Part shown: piece after piece, positions 36,113 through 46,800 of the stretch
Numbering within the stretch: the first letter of the stretch is position 1
How the letters are laid out: each line of letters starts with the position of its first letter
Assembly: GCF_004345005.1 (NCBI RefSeq)
Contig: NZ_SMMX01000002.1
Span: forward strand, 299,124-363,123
Source: Extibacter muris
GTDB lineage: Bacteria; Bacillota; Clostridia; Lachnospirales; Lachnospiraceae
Reading direction: 5' to 3'
DNA: 64,000 nt
Notes under the pieces: generated by a model
What the model was told of the DNA's origin: nothing
The model's input: the letters and a program-made list of their open reading frames with translations, nothing else
Databases searched by the model: none
Position numbers and translations under genes: made by a program

Positions 36113-37657
36113 ATGAGTAAAAAACCAACAGTATTGATGATTCTTGACGGATATGGGTTGAACGACAGCATAGAGGGAAATGCCGTGGCAGAAGGCAGGA
36201 CGCCCGTTATGGATAGACTTATGGCGGAGTGCCCGTTTGTAAAGGGCTATGCCAGCGGAATGGCCGTCGGACTTCCGGACGGGCAGATGGGCAACTCCGA
36301 AGTCGGACATCTGAACATGGGTGCAGGACGCATCGTATATCAGGACCTCACGAAAATTACGAAAGCAATCCAGGACGGCGATTTCTTTGAGAACAAGGCA
36401 CTTCTGGCAGCTTGTGAAAATGTGAAGAAGAATGGTTCTTCCCTCCATATGATGGGGCTTGTGTCAGACGGTGGCGTCCACAGCCACAATGAACATATAT
36501 ACGGGCTGCTGGAACTGGCAAAGAAACAGGGGATTGAAAAAGTATATGTACACTGTTTCCTCGACGGGCGTGACACGCCGCCGGCGTCCGGAAAAGGATA
36601 TGTGGAAGAGCTCGCTGCAAAGATGAAGGAGATCGGCGTCGGCGAAGTTGCCACTGTGATGGGCCGCTACTATGCCATGGACCGGGATAACCGGTGGGAG
36701 CGTGTTAAGAAGGCATACGAGGCTATGGCAGAAGGCAGGGGAGAAACTGCATCCGGAGGGCCGGAGGGAATCCAGGCCTCCTACGATAAGGACACGACAG
36801 ACGAGTTCGTCCTGCCTACGGTCGTTTTGAAAGACGGCGCGCCGGTGGCGACTGTGAAAGATGGTGATTCCATCATCTTCTTCAATTTCCGCCCGGACCG
36901 TGCAAGAGAGATTACGAGGACGTTCTGCGATGACGCTTTTGAAGAATTTGACAGAGGGGAACGGATTAAGGCGACCTTCGTGTGCTTCACGGAATATGAC
37001 GTGACGATTGAAAATAAGCTGGTTGCATTTGTGAAGGATGAGATTACGAACACGTTCGGAGAGTTTCTGGCGGCAAATGGAAAGACGCAGGCGCGTATCG
37101 CAGAGACCGAAAAGTATGCGCATGTCACCTTCTTCTTTAACGGTGGCGTAGAAGAGCCGAATAAGGGCGAAGACAGAATACTCGTAAAATCTCCCAAGGT
37201 TGCCACGTACGACCTGAAACCGGAGATGAGTGCTTACGAAGTATGCAATAAGCTTGTCGAAGCTATCAAGTCTGACAGATACGACGTTATCATCATCAAC
37301 TTTGCCAACCCCGACATGGTAGGACACACAGGAGTCGAAGCCGCTGCAATCAAGGCAATCGAAGCAGTAGACGAATGCGTGGGCAGAGCAGTGGAAGCAT
37401 TAGAGGAAGTGGACGGGCAGATGTTCATCTGTGCAGACCATGGCAATGCAGAACAGCTCATTGATGATAAGACAGGGGAGCCGTTTACGGCACATACGAC
37501 AAATCCGGTTCCATTCATCCTTGTAAATGCCGACCCGGCGTTCAAGCTGAGAGAAGGCGGATGCCTTGCAGATATCGCTCCCACCCTCATCGAGATGATG
37601 GGGATGGAGCAGCCGGAAGAGATGTCAGGCAAGTCCTTGATTGTAAGGGGAGAATAG
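36113..37657 (+). CDS. gpmI: 2,3-bisphosphoglycerate-independent phosphoglycerate mutase
   Basis: The 514-residue manganese enzyme interconverts 3- and 2-phosphoglycerate. It belongs to the alkaline phosphatase superfamily: the metal site begins MILDGYGLND, the catalytic Ser is in GQMGNSEVGHLNMGAG, and the C-terminal metal residues are in ADHGNAEQLID and HTTNPVPFI. AGGAGATG precedes the ATG. It completes gap-pgk-tpiA-gpmI; enolase is not in the window. Confidence 0.98.
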   Translation: MSKKPTVLMILDGYGLNDSIEGNAVAEGRTPVMDRLMAECPFVKGYASGMAVGLPDGQMGNSEVGHLNMGAGRIVYQDLTKITKAIQDGDFFENKALLAACENVKKNGSSLHMMGLVSDGGVHSHNEHIYGLLELAKKQGIEKVYVHCFLDGRDTPPASGKGYVEELAAKMKEIGVGEVATVMGRYYAMDRDNRWERVKKAYEAMAEGRGETASGGPEGIQASYDKDTTDEFVLPTVVLKDGAPVATVKDGDSIIFFNFRPDRAREITRTFCDDAFEEFDRGERIKATFVCFTEYDVTIENKLVAFVKDEITNTFGEFLAANGKTQARIAETEKYAHVTFFFNGGVEEPNKGEDRILVKSPKVATYDLKPEMSAYEVCNKLVEAIKSDRYDVIIINFANPDMVGHTGVEAAAIKAIEAVDECVGRAVEALEEVDGQMFICADHGNAEQLIDDKTGEPFTAHTTNPVPFILVNADPAFKLREGGCLADIAPTLIEMMGMEQPEEMSGKSLIVRGE

Positions 37658-37676
37658 ACTTCCGCAATTGAAACAG

Positions 37677-37736
37677 AAAACCAGGATTCTGATACATGCC
37701 GCCTTGCAAAGCGGCTGACATCAGAATCCTGGTTTT
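37677..37736. terminator. bidirectional terminator hairpin 1
   Basis: A perfect 17-bp stem (37677-37693 with 37720-37736) is flanked by A and T runs, between the convergent gpmI and activase genes. It can act on both strands. Confidence 0.9.
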
Positions 37737-37755
37737 TATTCTCATGTAGGCAACG

Positions 37756-37789
37756 AGCCGAAGGTACATGCCTGCATGTACCTTCGGCT
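37756..37789. terminator. hairpin 2 between convergent genes
   Basis: A perfect 16-bp stem (37756-37771 with 37774-37789) has a 2-base loop, close to the stop of the minus-strand activase gene. It has no T-run, so the first hairpin probably does most of the terminating. Confidence 0.75.
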
Positions 37790-37807
37790 TGCCTGTCTTA
37801 TTTTGCA

Positions 37808-40800
37808 TCATTCCATATTCTTATTGGCAGTTGACAGCATGAGCTTGATACGGTTCAGCTGGTTGACCTCGCTTGCACCAGGATCGAAGTCGATTGCTAC
37901 CACATTGGACTTCGGATACCGCCTCCTCAGCTCTTTTATGACTCCTTTGCCTACGACATGGTTCGGAAGGCAGGCGAAGGGCTGCGTACACACGATGTTG
38001 GACGCTCCGCTGTGAATCAGCTCCAGCATCTCGCCCGTGAGGAACCAGCCTTCTCCGGTCTGATTGCCAAGGGAGACGATTTCGGACGCCATACGGCCAA
38101 GATCTTCTATACGGGCCGGAGGATCAAAATGCCTGCTAGCCTGAAAAGCTTCTGTAGCAGGAGCACGGAACCATTCCAGCACTTTGATGCCGAGATTGCC
38201 AAACGTCGCCTTCGATTTTTTGAATCCAAGATGTGACACCTTGAAGTTCTGATTGTAGAAGCAGTAGAGCAGGAAGTCGAGCAGATCAGGCACGACGGCC
38301 TCTGCACCTTCACTTTCCAGCAGTTCGACGAGATGGTTGTTGGCAGCCGGAAGGAACTTGACGAGTATCTCGCCGACGACGCCGACCCTTGGCTTCTTCA
38401 CATCCAGCAGCTGTATATTTGTATCGAAATCTTCGATTATCTCCCTGCACAGTTTCTTGAACTTCCGCCTGGATGGATATCCCTCAGATACGAAATTGGC
38501 ACATGCCTTGACCCATTTCCTGTGCATTTCATTGACGGAACCTGGCACAGCCTCATATGGACGCAGCCGGTATACGCACTTCATGAAGATATCTCCGAAT
38601 ATGGCAGCGTAAACGCCGCGCAGTGCCAGGGCGGGCGTAATCTTGAATCCCGGGTTGCCCTCCAGACCGCTCAGATTGATAGAGATGACCGGTATATGCG
38701 AGTACCCCGCTTTCTTCAGCGCCCTTCGGATAAATCCTATGTAGTTGGAAGCACGGCATCCACCGCCGGTCTGGCTGATGATGACCGCAAGCTTGTCGGT
38801 GTCGTATTTTCCGGACAGGATGGCTTCCATGATCTGCCCTACCACCATCAGGGAAGGATAACATGCGTCGTTATTGACATATTTCAACCCTACATCGACC
38901 GCCTGCTTGTTATCATTGGGCAGTACATCTACATTGTACCCGGATGCACGGAAGGCAGGTTCCAGCAGCTCAAAATGCATCGGTGACATCTGCGGACATA
39001 GTATAGTGTAGTCCTTGCGCATCTCTTTCGTAAACGGCACTTTCTCTATGGCGGAAGAGGAGATGCTGCGTTTCGTGTTCCGCTGCTCCCTTACACGGAT
39101 GGCTGCAAGAAGCGAACGTACACGGATCCTGGCAGCTCCTAAGTTATTGACTTCATCAATCTTAAGTGACGTATATATCTTGTCTGAGTCTGTCAGTATA
39201 TCGGCTACCTGGTCGGTCGTAACAGCATCCAGCCCGCAGCCGAACGAGTTGAGCTGTATAAGGTCCAGATTATCTACCGTCTTCACATAGTTTGCCGCAG
39301 CATAGAGCCTTGAATGGTACATCCACTGGTCCATGACGTTCAGAGGACGTTCCACCTGCTTCAGGTGTGAGATGGCATCTTCCGTAAGTACGGCGATATT
39401 GTAGGAATTAATGAGCTCCGGCAGCCCATGGTTGACTTCCGGGTCGATATGGTAAGGACGCCCGGCAAGAACGATACCCCGGTTGCCCGTTTTCTCAAGG
39501 AACTTAAGCGTCTCTTCGCCTTTGCGCCTCATGTCTTGCCGGCAGGCTTCCAGCTCCTTCCACGCATCATGGACGGCAGCCTTGATATCATCCTCCAGTA
39601 TGAGGAATTTGGAGGCAAGCTCATCCGTCAGACGCCGGGACAGCGTGTCTTCGTTGGCGAAGGATATGAACGGATGCATGAAATCGACTTCCCCGTTGGC
39701 GATAGCATCGATGTTGTTCTTGATGTTTTCCGGGTAGGAAGTTACGATCGGGCAGTTATAGTGGTTGTTGGCATCTGAGAACTCGTTTCGCTCATAAGGG
39801 ATAGAAGGGTAGAAGATATGCTCTATTCCTTCGTTTATGAGCCATTGTATATGACCGTGTGCAAGCTTTGCCGGATAACATTCAGATTCGCTTGGGATGG
39901 ACTCGATTCCAAGCTCATATATCTTACGGGTAGAGGCCGGGGTCAGCACGACCCGGAACCCAAGCTTCGTAAAAAAGGTAAACCAGAACGGGTAATTCTC
40001 ATACATGTTCAGGACACGGGGAATCCCGACGGTACCACGCACGGCTTCCTCATCGCTGAGCGGCGTATAGTCAAAATAACGCCTGGCCTTATAATCGAAC
40101 AGGTTCGGCAGCTTGTTTTCATTCTTCTCCTTGCCAAGCCCCCGTTCGCAGCGGTTACCTGTGATGAACTTGCGTCCTCCGCTGAAATGGTTGATCGTGA
40201 GGCGGCAGTTGTTCGTACAGCCTTTGCACTTCGTCATGGTTGTCCTGTATTCCAATGCCTTGATATCCTCGATGGAAAGCATGGTGGTGCCCTCGCAGCT
40301 TATATAACGCTCCCGTGCGATGAGCGCTGCACCGAAAGCCCCCATAATACCTGCGATATCGGGACGTATGGCCTGGCAGCCTGCAATCTTCTCAAAGCTT
40401 CTTAAAACGGCGTTGTTATAGAACGTCCCGCCCTGCACGACGATGTGGCGCCCGAGTTCTGCGGCGCTGGACACTTTGATGACTTTGAACAGAGCATTCT
40501 TGATTACCGAGTAAGCGAGACCTGCGGAGATGTCAGCTACTTCGGCTCCTTCTTTCTGCGCCTGCTTGACCTTTGAATTCATGAAAACGGTACAGCGTGT
40601 ACCGAGGTCGATCGGATTCCTGGCAAACAGCGCTTCATGAGCAAAATCTTCTACCGAATAGTTCAATGATTTTGCAAATGTTTCTATAAAAGAACCGCAA
40701 CCGGAAGAGCATGCTTCGTTGAGCTGCACGCTGTCCACAGTCTGGTTTTTGATTTTGATACATTTCATATCCTGGCCGCCGATGTCCAGGATACAGTCAA

Positions 40801-42049
40801 CATCCGGTTCGAAGAAGGAAGCGGCATAATAATGGGCTACCGTTTCCACTTCTCCCTCATCAAGCAGAAGGGCAGCTTTAATCAGCGCCTCCCCATACCC
40901 GGTTGAGCAGGAATGGACAATCTCCACCTCTTCCGGCAGCTGGCTGTAGATGTCTTTGATGGCATGGATTGTCGTGCCGAGCGGGTCTCCTTCGTTATTG
41001 CGGTAGAAAGAGTACAGCAAAGTGCCGTCTTCTCCCACAAGGGCAGCTTTGGTGGTGGTCGATCCGGCGTCAATGCCGAGGAACGCTTTGCCCTTATATG
41101 AGGCAAGGTCCTTCACCGGTACCTGATGCTTGTCATGGCGTCCCTTGAACTCCGTATAGTCTGCCTCGCTGGAAAACAGGGGCTCCATACGGTCTACTTC
41201 AAATTCCATCTTTATCTTGCCCGCCAGCCGGTTCTGCATCTCCTGAATCGGGATATCCAGATCCTTTTTGGAATTCAGGGCAGAGCCGATAGCCGCAAAG
41301 AGATGGGAATGTTTTGGAGCGATCGTGTGCTCATCATCCAGCTTCAGCGTACGGACAAATGCTTCCTTAAGCTCCGACAGGAAGTGGAGAGGCCCCCCCA
41401 GGAAAGCGACATGTCCACGGATCGGCTTGCCGCACGCAAGCCCGCTGATCGTCTGGTTTACGACAGCCTGAAAGATTGATGCGGCCAGATCTTCTTTGGA
41501 GGCTCCCTCATTGATCAGAGGCTGTATGTCGGATTTGGCAAATACGCCGCAGCGGGCGGCGATGGAATACAGGGCCTTATAATTCCTGGCATATTCGTTG
41601 AGCCCGGAAGCGTCTGTCTGCAGCAGGGAGGCCATCTGGTCGATAAATGAACCTGTGCCGCCGGCACATACGCCGTTCATGCGCTGCTCTACATTGCCGT
41701 TTTCAAAATAGATGATCTTGGCATCTTCCCCTCCGAGCTCTATGGCTACGTCTGTCTGCGGAGCATAATCCTGAAGGGAGGTCGATACGGCGATTACCTC
41801 CTGGACAAAAGGGACGCCTAAGTGCTTGGCAAGCGTAAGGCCGCCGGAGCCGGTGATGACCGGCGACACCTGTATAGGCCCAAGCTTATAGACCGCCCTG
41901 CCAAGGAGGTCGGTGAGGGTTTCCTGGATATTGGCAAAGTGTCTTTCGTAATCTGAAAAGACGACGTCGTTATTGTCATCTAAAACGGCGATTTTGACCG
42001 TCGTAGAGCCAATATCTATACCCAATGTATATAATTCTCTATGACTCAT
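37808..42049 (-). CDS. 2-hydroxyacyl-CoA dehydratase activase/dehydratase fusion protein
   Basis: The 1413-residue protein joins two ASKHA-type activase modules to dehydratase-like parts. Module 1 (about residues 1-280) starts [18 protein letters not shown]; module 2 (about 320-600) starts [17 protein letters not shown]. Each has an ACSSGCGSF- or [12 protein letters not shown] cysteine loop for the [4Fe-4S] cluster shared by a dimer. A Cys-rich patch (CKGCTNNC) near residue 607 precedes a DUF2229-like and a HgdB-like domain. Known relatives inject an electron, driven by ATP, into 2-hydroxyacyl-CoA dehydratases; the role of these giant fusions, widespread in clostridia, is undefined. Its start has AAGGAG. 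Confidence 0.9.
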   Translation of the reverse strand: MSHRELYTLGIDIGSTTVKIAVLDDNNDVVFSDYERHFANIQETLTDLLGRAVYKLGPIQVSPVITGSGGLTLAKHLGVPFVQEVIAVSTSLQDYAPQTDVAIELGGEDAKIIYFENGNVEQRMNGVCAGGTGSFIDQMASLLQTDASGLNEYARNYKALYSIAARCGVFAKSDIQPLINEGASKEDLAASIFQAVVNQTISGLACGKPIRGHVAFLGGPLHFLSELKEAFVRTLKLDDEHTIAPKHSHLFAAIGSALNSKKDLDIPIQEMQNRLAGKIKMEFEVDRMEPLFSSEADYTEFKGRHDKHQVPVKDLASYKGKAFLGIDAGSTTTKAALVGEDGTLLYSFYRNNEGDPLGTTIHAIKDIYSQLPEEVEIVHSCSTGYGEALIKAALLLDEGEVETVAHYYAASFFEPDVDCILDIGGQDMKCIKIKNQTVDSVQLNEACSSGCGSFIETFAKSLNYSVEDFAHEALFARNPIDLGTRCTVFMNSKVKQAQKEGAEVADISAGLAYSVIKNALFKVIKVSSAAELGRHIVVQGGTFYNNAVLRSFEKIAGCQAIRPDIAGIMGAFGAALIARERYISCEGTTMLSIEDIKALEYRTTMTKCKGCTNNCRLTINHFSGGRKFITGNRCERGLGKEKNENKLPNLFDYKARRYFDYTPLSDEEAVRGTVGIPRVLNMYENYPFWFTFFTKLGFRVVLTPASTRKIYELGIESIPSESECYPAKLAHGHIQWLINEGIEHIFYPSIPYERNEFSDANNHYNCPIVTSYPENIKNNIDAIANGEVDFMHPFISFANEDTLSRRLTDELASKFLILEDDIKAAVHDAWKELEACRQDMRRKGEETLKFLEKTGNRGIVLAGRPYHIDPEVNHGLPELINSYNIAVLTEDAISHLKQVERPLNVMDQWMYHSRLYAAANYVKTVDNLDLIQLNSFGCGLDAVTTDQVADILTDSDKIYTSLKIDEVNNLGAARIRVRSLLAAIRVREQRNTKRSISSSAIEKVPFTKEMRKDYTILCPQMSPMHFELLEPAFRASGYNVDVLPNDNKQAVDVGLKYVNNDACYPSLMVVGQIMEAILSGKYDTDKLAVIISQTGGGCRASNYIGFIRRALKKAGYSHIPVISINLSGLEGNPGFKITPALALRGVYAAIFGDIFMKCVYRLRPYEAVPGSVNEMHRKWVKACANFVSEGYPSRRKFKKLCREIIEDFDTNIQLLDVKKPRVGVVGEILVKFLPAANNHLVELLESEGAEAVVPDLLDFLLYCFYNQNFKVSHLGFKKSKATFGNLGIKVLEWFRAPATEAFQASRHFDPPARIEDLGRMASEIVSLGNQTGEGWFLTGEMLELIHSGASNIVCTQPFACLPNHVVGKGVIKELRRRYPKSNVVAIDFDPGASEVNQLNRIKLMLSTANKNME

Positions 42050-42204
42050 GATATGTACTCCTTATACTGGAAAAATATGTATTGCTTCTTATTAAATGTA
42101 GTTAGCTATTTACAACTTGTAACATTATACGACAAAAAAAGCGAAAAGACAATTCACAAATGTAATAGATTTATAAAATTGCTGTTAAACTTCATAGGTA
42201 TAAA

Positions 42205-42233
42205 TTGACAAACAGAGTGTGAAACGGTAGAAT
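42205..42233 (+). promoter_or_regulatory. promoter of the rhomboid-like gene
   Basis: TTGACA at 42205-42210 and TAGAAT at 42228-42233 are 17 bases apart, in the divergent gap with the activase gene. Confidence 0.7.
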
Positions 42234-42272
42234 GTCTACAGTGTCTAACATATGAAAGCAGGGAGCAAATAT

Positions 42273-43142
42273 ATGAATTGGTTGAATAAACTTGAACGGA
42301 AATTCGGCAGATATGCCATTCCGAACTTGATGTATTATATTATTATCTTATATGGAGCCGGTTTTGTGCTGAACCTTCTGAATCCTCAGTTCTATTCTCA
42401 ATATCTGAGCCTGAATGCCGAGGCAATCCTTCACGGACAGGTCTGGAGAATCGTAACCTTCATCATCCAGCCGCCGTCGTCCAGCCTTCTGTTTGCCGCA
42501 CTCTTCCTGTATCTGTATTACATGATAGGAAGGCAGCTGGAGATGGCATGGGGGGCATTCCGGTTTAACTTGTATTTTCTGGCAGGCGTGCTGTTCCACG
42601 TAATTGCTGCGATTCTGGTATACCTGATAACAGGGGTGACGCTTACTCTGAATACCGGGTATCTGAACCTGTCCTTGTTCTTTGCGTTTGCCGCGCTGTA
42701 TCCAGACGTACAGCTACTCGTGTTTTTTGTCATACCGGTGAAAGTGAAGTGGCTGGCCTGGCTAGACGGGGCTTTCTTCATCTGGGCGATCATACAGGCG
42801 TTCCTGCCTGCTTACGGCGGAGGCTTGTACGGTATCCTCTATAAAGCGAATGCGCTTGCAGCGGCAGTTTCAATCCTGAATTTCGCAATATTTTTCTTCG
42901 GTTCCAGAAATATGAAACCTTATTCGCCGAAGCAGGTGAAACGGAAGAAGGAATACTATAAAAAAGTCCAGCAGGCAAAAAGGCCGGACAATGTATATGC
43001 AAACGGAGCCCGGCACAAATGTGCGGTCTGCGGCAGGACAGAACTGGACGACCCGAACCTGGAATTCAGATATTGCTCCAAATGCAACGGCAATTACGAA
43101 TACTGCCAGGATCATCTGTTTACGCACACACATGTAAAATAA
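42273..43142 (+). CDS. rhomboid-like membrane protein with C-terminal zinc ribbon
   Basis: The 289-residue protein has six membrane segments in the rhomboid pattern, including the L1-loop-like HGQVWRIVTF and a GRQLEMAWGAFRFNLYF stretch. The catalytic GxSG serine and the partner His are missing, so it is probably a pseudoprotease. A basic linker leads to a zinc ribbon with CAVCG and CSKCNGNYEYC near residues 250-275. ATG 42273, behind GGGAGC, is preferred over 42252. It sits between the activase gene and pyk; its role is unknown. Confidence 0.75.
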   Translation: MNWLNKLERKFGRYAIPNLMYYIIILYGAGFVLNLLNPQFYSQYLSLNAEAILHGQVWRIVTFIIQPPSSSLLFAALFLYLYYMIGRQLEMAWGAFRFNLYFLAGVLFHVIAAILVYLITGVTLTLNTGYLNLSLFFAFAALYPDVQLLVFFVIPVKVKWLAWLDGAFFIWAIIQAFLPAYGGGLYGILYKANALAAAVSILNFAIFFFGSRNMKPYSPKQVKRKKEYYKKVQQAKRPDNVYANGARHKCAVCGRTELDDPNLEFRYCSKCNGNYEYCQDHLFTHTHVK

Positions 43143-43171
43143 GTAAGGAAAGAGAGTATATAAGAGGTTAT

Positions 43172-44614
43172 ATGACTATGAAGAAAACAAAAATCATCTG
43201 TACGATGGGACCAAATACGAATGACGCAGGGCTGATGAGGAGGCTTGTCCAGAATGGCATGGATATTGCAAGGTTCAATTTCTCCCATGGGGACCATGAA
43301 GAGCAGAAGTCCAGAATGGATATGCTCAAGAAGATCCGGGAAGAGGAGAAAAAGCCGGTTGCCATCCTGCTCGACACGAAAGGGCCTGAAATCCGTACAG
43401 GAGTTTTGAAAGGCAGCAAAAAGGTCAGCCTTGATGCAGGCGATAAATTTGTGCTGACGACAAAGGATATAGAAGGGGATAAGACAAAGGTCTCGATTAC
43501 ATACGGAGGTCTTGTGGAGGATGTCCAGATCGGCAAGAAGATTCTGATTGATGACGGGCTAATAGAGCTGACCGTACGTGAGAAGACAGATACGGATATT
43601 ATCTGTACGGTCGATAACGGCGGGGAGCTTGGAGAACGCAAAGGCGTCAATGTGCCGAACGTGCCGATACGTCTTCCGGCAATTACGGAAAAGGATAAGG
43701 AAGATTTGAAGTTCGGGGTTGAACAGGAAGTGGACTTTATCGCTGCATCCTTTGTCAGGAATGCAGAATGCATTCTGGAAATCAGAGCATGGCTCAAGGA
43801 ATGCGGCTCCCCTTATATTCCGATTATCGCCAAGATAGAGAATGCGGAAGGCATCAGGAATATAGAAGAGATCATACGGTGCGCAGACGGTGTCATGGTA
43901 GCCAGAGGTGACCTTGGCGTAGAGATACCAGCCGAGGAAGTGCCGTATCTTCAGAAGATGCTCATCCAGAAGTGTAATGACTACTATAAACCGGTTATCA
44001 CTGCCACTCAGATGCTGGATTCTATGATCCGCAATCCGCGTCCCACAAGGGCGGAGGTGACCGATGTCGCAAACGCGGTCTATGACGGTACGGACGCCGT
44101 GATGCTCTCCGGCGAGACGGCGCAGGGGAAATATCCGCTGGAAGCGCTCCAGATGATGGTGCACATTGTGGAAAATACAGAGGAACACCTCGACTATGAG
44201 GTGATTCTGGAAAAGGCGGCAGAGCATAAGAGAAAAGGAATCTCCAGTGCTATCGGCTATGCATCCGTAGCAGCCGCAGATAATCTCGGTGCCAAATGCA
44301 TCGTGACACCTTCCGTCTCAGGAGCTACGGCAAGGGTAGTCTCAAAGTTCAAGCCGAGGGCAGATATCATCGGTGTGACGCCGAATGAGGCGACGCTGAG
44401 AAGGATGCAGATATACTGGGGTGTAAGACCGTACAAATCAATCGAATTCAATACGACCGAAGACATACTGACTGGTGCTATCGAACTGATCAGCGCAAAG
44501 CAGGTGGTGGAACCGGGGGACATCATCGTGCTGACAGCAGGCATACCTTCCCCGAATATCAAGCGCTCAAAAGAAGGCGTCAGCAATATGATGAGAATAG
44601 CAGTGGTAGATTAG
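43172..44614 (+). CDS. pyk: pyruvate kinase
   Basis: The roughly 480-residue enzyme makes pyruvate and ATP from phosphoenolpyruvate. It has KTKIICTMGPNT at the start, the active-site signature PIIAKIENAEGIRNIEEI, the GDLGVEIPAEEVP segment and TATQMLDSMIRNPRPTRAE. It lacks the extra PEP-utiliser-like C-terminal domain of Bacillus Pyk. ATG 43172 and ATG 43178 are both possible, with AGAGG upstream. A terminator follows immediately. Confidence 0.97.
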   Translation: MTMKKTKIICTMGPNTNDAGLMRRLVQNGMDIARFNFSHGDHEEQKSRMDMLKKIREEEKKPVAILLDTKGPEIRTGVLKGSKKVSLDAGDKFVLTTKDIEGDKTKVSITYGGLVEDVQIGKKILIDDGLIELTVREKTDTDIICTVDNGGELGERKGVNVPNVPIRLPAITEKDKEDLKFGVEQEVDFIAASFVRNAECILEIRAWLKECGSPYIPIIAKIENAEGIRNIEEIIRCADGVMVARGDLGVEIPAEEVPYLQKMLIQKCNDYYKPVITATQMLDSMIRNPRPTRAEVTDVANAVYDGTDAVMLSGETAQGKYPLEALQMMVHIVENTEEHLDYEVILEKAAEHKRKGISSAIGYASVAAADNLGAKCIVTPSVSGATARVVSKFKPRADIIGVTPNEATLRRMQIYWGVRPYKSIEFNTTEDILTGAIELISAKQVVEPGDIIVLTAGIPSPNIKRSKEGVSNMMRIAVVD

Positions 44615-44621
44615 GAGAATG

Positions 44622-44645
44622 GCACGGTATTACCGTGCTTTTTTT
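44622..44645 (+). terminator. pyk terminator
   Basis: A 7-bp GC-rich stem (GCACGGT with ACCGTGC) has a 3-base loop and is followed by seven Ts. Confidence 0.9.
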
Positions 44646-44674
44646 CTATTTTTCTATTATCATACGATTTATTA

Positions 44675-44703
44675 TTGACAGCCGGCACGGAATGTAATAT
44701 AGT
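44675..44703 (+). promoter_or_regulatory. promoter of the TrmB-lysA operon
   Basis: TTGACA at 44675-44680 and TATAGT at 44698-44703 are 17 bases apart. Confidence 0.65.
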
Positions 44704-44745
44704 GTTCCTGTGGAGAACTACTAGAAGAAAGCGAAGGACAAGAAG

Positions 44746-45462
44746 ATGGAAAGTACGACATTTGTTGAACGTCTGCTGGAATTTGGACTGACAAGGCAGG
44801 AGGCGGCCATATACCAATGTCTTCTGGGAGAGGGAAAGACGACAGGGTATGAGGTTGCCAAGCTGATAGGCATATCCAGATCCAATGCTTATAATTCCCT
44901 CGCAAGCCTTACAGAAAAGGGCGGAGCTTATCTGGTGGAAGAAGGTACTACGAGGAAGTATGTGCCGGTACCGCTCAGGGAGTTCTGCAAAAATCATATA
45001 AGGATGCTTGAGGAATCAAGAAACTGGCTTATATCGCACCTCCCGACTGAAAAGAGCAGCGCGGAAGGATATATTACGATAGAAGGAGCCCGCCATATAC
45101 TGGATAAGATGAAGAACCTGCTCGGACAGGCAGAGAACAGAGTGTACATCTCATGTACGCGGAATTACCTGCTCCTTTTCGTACGTGAGCTGGAAGACCT
45201 TGTCTCTGCGCGTAAGAAGGTCGTTATTATCACGGACCGGCCTGTCCATCTTGCCAATGTAAAAGTATACATGGGAGAGGACAGAGGGATGCAGGTAGGG
45301 CTCATCACAGATTCAAAATATGTACTGACGGGAGAGTACGGAGAGGGCAGCCTGAACACATGCCTGTATTCCGGGCAGAAGAACTTTGTAGAGCTGTATA
45401 AGAGGGCATTGGGAAATGAGATAAAATTACTTGCGCTACGGGAGGAGAATAAAGAATCATGA
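44746..45462 (+). CDS. TrmB-family transcriptional regulator
   Basis: The 238-residue protein has an N-terminal TrmB-type winged helix (LLEFGLTRQEAAIYQCLL, then GYEVAKLIGISRSNAYNSL) and a C-terminal effector domain resembling the PLD-like TrmB fold. TrmB regulators are best known in archaea but also occur in clostridia. It overlaps the next gene, lysA, by four bases (ATGA), so it may control lysine synthesis, possibly sensing a pathway metabolite; that is inference. Confidence 0.85.
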   Translation: MESTTFVERLLEFGLTRQEAAIYQCLLGEGKTTGYEVAKLIGISRSNAYNSLASLTEKGGAYLVEEGTTRKYVPVPLREFCKNHIRMLEESRNWLISHLPTEKSSAEGYITIEGARHILDKMKNLLGQAENRVYISCTRNYLLLFVRELEDLVSARKKVVIITDRPVHLANVKVYMGEDRGMQVGLITDSKYVLTGEYGEGSLNTCLYSGQKNFVELYKRALGNEIKLLALREENKES

Positions 45463-46736
45463 AAAAAGAGACATTTGTAAAAAAAGAGCAGCTGGACAAA
45501 ATCATAGAAGAATATCCGACTCCTTTCCATCTGTATGATGAGAAGGGGATCCGCGCAAATATGCAGGCGCTCAGGGATGCATTTTCATGGAACGAAGGAT
45601 ATAAAGAATATTTTGCCGTAAAAGCGACGCCCAATCCGTTTCTTATCGACATACTGCGGGAATATGGCTGCGGCTGCGATTGTTCATCCTATACGGAGCT
45701 GATGCTGTCGGAGGCGGTTGGAATTACCGGGGATGACATCATGTTCTCTTCAAATGATACGCCTGCGGAAGAGTTCGTATATGCGGAAAAGCTAGGTGCG
45801 GTCATCAACCTGGATGATATCACCCATATTGATTTTCTGGAAGAGACGATCGGATATATTCCCGAGACGATAAGCTGCCGTTATAATCCGGGAGGCCTGT
45901 TCAAGATCAGCAACGATATCATGGATAATCCGGGCGATTCCAAATACGGCATGACAACAGAGCAGCTGTTTGAAGCTTTCAAGATACTGAAAGCCAAAGG
46001 CGCCAGAGAATTTGGCATCCATGCATTCCTTGCCAGCAATACGGTGACGAACGAATATTATCCGATGCTTGCCAAGATATTATTTGAAGAGGCGGTCAAG
46101 CTTCAGAAGGAAACGGGAGTACATATTAAATTCATCAATCTTTCAGGCGGTATCGGCATTCCGTATACGCCGGATCAGGAGCCGAACGATATAAGGATCA
46201 TCGGTGACGGCGTACGCCGCGTATTTGAGGAAATCCTTGTCCCGGCCGGCATGGGGGACGTGGAGATCTATACGGAGCTCGGCCGGTTCATGCTCGGGCC
46301 TTACGGATGTCTTGTGACGGAGGCGATTCATGAAAAGCACACCCACAAAGAATATATCGGCGTGGATGCCTGCGCCGTAAATCTCATGCGTCCGGCCATG
46401 TACGGGGCATACCACCATGTCACCGTGATGGGGAAGGAAGACTGTCCGTGTGACCACAAGTATGATATCGTCGGCTCGCTCTGCGAAAACAACGATAAAT
46501 TCGCTATCGACCGTATGCTGCCCGAGATTGGGATGGGAGATATCCTCGTCATCCATGACACAGGGGCGCACGGATTCTCGATGGGCTACAATTATAACGG
46601 CAAGCTGAAATCGGCGGAAGTTCTGCTGAAGGAAGACGGCAGCACGCAGCTCATAAGACGGGCTGAGACACCGGCAGATTACTTTGCCACGTTTGACTGC
46701 TTTGATATCGGTAAAAAACTGCTGGATGAACGGTAA
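45459..46736 (+). CDS. lysA: diaminopimelate decarboxylase
   Basis: The 425-residue fold-type III PLP enzyme makes lysine from meso-diaminopimelate. The PLP Lys lies in YKEYFAVKATPNPF, followed by the FGIHAFLASNT segment, the GGIGIPY phosphate loop, and ELGRFMLGPYG in place of the common EPGR motif. CENNDKFAIDR corresponds to the CES-x-D active-site motif. It belongs to a divergent LysA clade common in clostridia; a related decarboxylase activity cannot be excluded. It overlaps the TrmB gene. Confidence 0.88.
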   Translation: MKKETFVKKEQLDKIIEEYPTPFHLYDEKGIRANMQALRDAFSWNEGYKEYFAVKATPNPFLIDILREYGCGCDCSSYTELMLSEAVGITGDDIMFSSNDTPAEEFVYAEKLGAVINLDDITHIDFLEETIGYIPETISCRYNPGGLFKISNDIMDNPGDSKYGMTTEQLFEAFKILKAKGAREFGIHAFLASNTVTNEYYPMLAKILFEEAVKLQKETGVHIKFINLSGGIGIPYTPDQEPNDIRIIGDGVRRVFEEILVPAGMGDVEIYTELGRFMLGPYGCLVTEAIHEKHTHKEYIGVDACAVNLMRPAMYGAYHHVTVMGKEDCPCDHKYDIVGSLCENNDKFAIDRMLPEIGMGDILVIHDTGAHGFSMGYNYNGKLKSAEVLLKEDGSTQLIRRAETPADYFATFDCFDIGKKLLDER

Positions 46737-46739
46737 AAT

Positions 46740-46768
46740 TTGCTTTTCCTCCCTGCCTGATATATAAT
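46740..46768 (+). promoter_or_regulatory. promoter of the lipoprotein gene
   Basis: TTGCTT at 46740-46745 and TATAAT at 46763-46768 are 17 bases apart, just upstream of the lipoprotein ribosome site AGGAGGG. Confidence 0.7.
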
Positions 46769-46800
46769 AGTCATATAATACTTTATATAGGAGGGTAATT

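Noticed and set aside
40000..42000. Several plus-strand frames opposite the activase gene
   Set aside because: They are antisense shadows with Cys/Arg/His-rich composition and no family match.
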